Under the pieces are notes generated by a model. The model did not search any database. It was not told where the DNA came from and saw nothing but the letters and a program-made list of their open reading frames with translations. Of a stretch of 64,000 bases of DNA, positions 62,655 through 64,000 are shown piece after piece (within the stretch, counting starts at the first letter, position 1; every line of letters begins with the position of its first letter). Both the position numbers and the translations under genes were made by a program. Origin of the DNA: Thiomicrorhabdus sp. (GTDB taxonomy: Bacteria; Pseudomonadota; Gammaproteobacteria; Thiomicrospirales; Thiomicrospiraceae); NCBI RefSeq assembly GCF_963677875.1, contig NZ_OY782564.1, positions 186,001 to 250,000 of the forward strand, in the 5' to 3' direction.

Positions 62655-64000
62655 CTAATTCTGGGTGACACGCAACACTTCTTCCAAACTGGTTTTACCA
62701 TCCAGTACCGCCTGATAGCCGCTTTGATTGATCGACGGCGTTTTCTGACGCAAATAACTTTCCATTTCGGCTTCAGCAGCATCGGCGTGAATCATCCGGC
62801 GCACTTCGTCATCGACCACCAGCAATTCAAACAACCCCATTCGACCCTGATATCCGCTGTGCTGACAATGATCGCAACCAACCGGTTGATAGATGGTCGC
62901 ATCTTCTACGCCCATCAGACGGCACTCGCTTTCATCTGCGACATGCGCCTGTTTGCAATGTGGGCAAAGGCGGCGTACCAACCGTTGTGCCAACACGCCG
63001 ACCAGACTGGACGAAATCAGGAAGGATTCAATCCCCATATCCCGTAAACGGGTCACAGCGCCGACGGCCGTGTTGGTATGCAACGTCGATAGAACCAGAT
63101 GCCCGGTCAAAGACGCCTGTACCGCGATCTCCGCGGTTTCAATATCACGAATTTCCCCGATCATTACCACGTCCGGATCCTGACGCAGCAAGGCTCTCAA
63201 ACCTTTGGCAAACGTCATATCGGCTTTCATGTTGACCTGAGTCTGATTAATACCTTCAATGTTGTATTCGACCGGATCCTCAATGGTCATAATATTGCGC
63301 TCACTGCTGTTGAGGCGCGTCAACCCCGCATAGAGCGTCGTCGACTTACCGGAACCAGTTGGCCCGGTGACCAGAAAAATACCATGCGCTTTGGACAAGG
63401 CTTGCTGCACCCCGGATTCCAAATTCTCCGGCAGCCCAAGATCCTGCAGGGTCAAACGCTCGGAACTCTTATCGAGCAGACGCAGCACCACCCGTTCGCC
63501 AAAGCTTGAAGGAACGGTGGATACCCGCAGATCGACAGCTCGCCCCCCCAGTTTCAGGGAAATTCTCCCATCTTGAGGCAGACGTTTTTCGGCGATATCC
63601 AGTTTGGCCATTACCTTGATACGTGAAACCAGCATGGATGCCAATCCGACTTTGGGCGTCAAAACGGTATTCAAAACCCCGTCGACCCGAAAGCGGATCC
63701 GCAACTGATTTTCGAAGGGTTCAATATGAATATCGGAAGCATCGGCCCGAATGGCCTCGGTCAGAACAGCATTCAGCAACTTGATGATCGGCGCATCGTC
63801 GGCACTGTCCAGCAAGTCTTCCGGCTCGCCAAGTTCGGCAACCACCATCGCCAGATCTTCGCCTTCCAGTCCTTCAATGGATTCCATCGAAGATTGCGAA
63901 CTGTTGGCATAACGGTTTTGAATTTTCCGTTCAAAAGCCTCGCTGGAAAGCCGCTCGATCTCAACCGGCAGATTGACCAGACGACTTTGCAAATCCTGCA
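62655..64000 (-). CDS. gspE: Type II secretion ATPase E (partial, cut by window edge)
   Basis: Cytoplasmic ATPase that powers pseudopilus assembly. The frame is open to position 64000, so the N-terminal domain is missing here and at least 445 residues are visible. They include Walker A GPTGSGKSTTLYAGL, IEDPVEYNIEGINQTQVN, Walker B DPDVVMIGEIRDIETAEIA, LHTNTAVGAVTRL, and a zinc-binding C4 pattern CPHC ... CDHC near the C-terminus. It leads the operon part seen; gspC and gspD are not in the window. Confidence 0.95.
   Translation of the reverse strand, partial: QDLQSRLVNLPVEIERLSSEAFERKIQNRYANSSQSSMESIEGLEGEDLAMVVAELGEPEDLLDSADDAPIIKLLNAVLTEAIRADASDIHIEPFENQLRIRFRVDGVLNTVLTPKVGLASMLVSRIKVMAKLDIAEKRLPQDGRISLKLGGRAVDLRVSTVPSSFGERVVLRLLDKSSERLTLQDLGLPENLESGVQQALSKAHGIFLVTGPTGSGKSTTLYAGLTRLNSSERNIMTIEDPVEYNIEGINQTQVNMKADMTFAKGLRALLRQDPDVVMIGEIRDIETAEIAVQASLTGHLVLSTLHTNTAVGAVTRLRDMGIESFLISSSLVGVLAQRLVRRLCPHCKQAHVADESECRLMGVEDATIYQPVGCDHCQHSGYQGRMGLFELLVVDDEVRRMIHADAAEAEMESYLRQKTPSINQSGYQAVLDGKTSLEEVLRVTQN

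Noticed and set aside
1..64000. CRISPR array, rRNA, tRNA, prophage or toxin-antitoxin genes
   Set aside because: No regularly spaced repeats, no conserved RNA gene stretches and no phage or toxin families were recognised.

Overview
The window is a stretch of a Gram-negative, gammaproteobacteria-like chromosome. This is inferred from LPS heptose/Kdo genes, a lipid A deacylase-like protein, Wza/Wzc export, a gsp type II secretion operon, the ubiE-ubiJ-ubiB block and a dapF-DUF484-xerC-hslV neighbourhood. A Thiomicrospira/Hydrogenovibrio-type bacterium would fit, but no diagnostic sulfur or carbon-fixation gene is present, so the genus is a guess. I saw no rRNA, tRNA or CRISPR array.

Region 1 (1-22966) is a Wzy-dependent surface-polysaccharide locus. 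Wzc (BY-kinase) and Wza read leftward. A WcaJ-like initiating phosphoglycosyltransferase and two sugar-nucleotide epimerase/dehydratases read rightward. A long leftward operon carries ugd, rfbA-C-D-B, wzx, an FrhB-like Fe-S protein, a pyruvyl transferase, GT4, wzy, GT2 and a four-gene GDP-D-glycero-alpha-D-manno-heptose module (hddA-gmhA-hddC-gmhB). A decayed IS3-family element (7077-8306) sits where the two arms converge, and its end encodes the last residues of GmhB. The divergent wza/wcaJ spacer holds two strong palindromes.

Region 2 (23157-36304) has glmS, then a leftward glycogen cluster: glgC, a GH57 glucanohydrolase, malQ, glgB, glgA, glgP. It covers synthesis, branching, phosphorolysis and glucan transfer. 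A gap of about 930 bp follows with no convincing gene.

Region 3 (37237-43829) is LPS inner core and outer membrane: a second gmhA and hldE (leftward), then a PagL-like lipid A deacylase, kdsD, waaA and a FadL-family porin (rightward).

Region 4 (43900-53301) is housekeeping. A leftward dapF-DUF484-xerC-hslV-yqhA-like operon diverges from a rightward hslU-DUF971-ubiE-ubiJ-ubiB series followed by a thioredoxin-fold protein. hslV and hslU, normally adjacent, are split, which one inversion would explain.

Region 5 (53449-64000) is a leftward type II secretion operon (gspE to gspN; gspE runs off the right edge, gspN is frameshifted). It continues with a 4-bp overlap into a kexin/subtilisin-like lipoprotein protease that has no propeptide. 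Seven bases further on is a small periplasmic protein whose C-terminal third looks like a subtilisin propeptide. The last two resemble the Aeromonas sobria ASP protease and its external chaperone ORF2, here apparently packaged with their own secretion machine. This is the most interesting module in the window.
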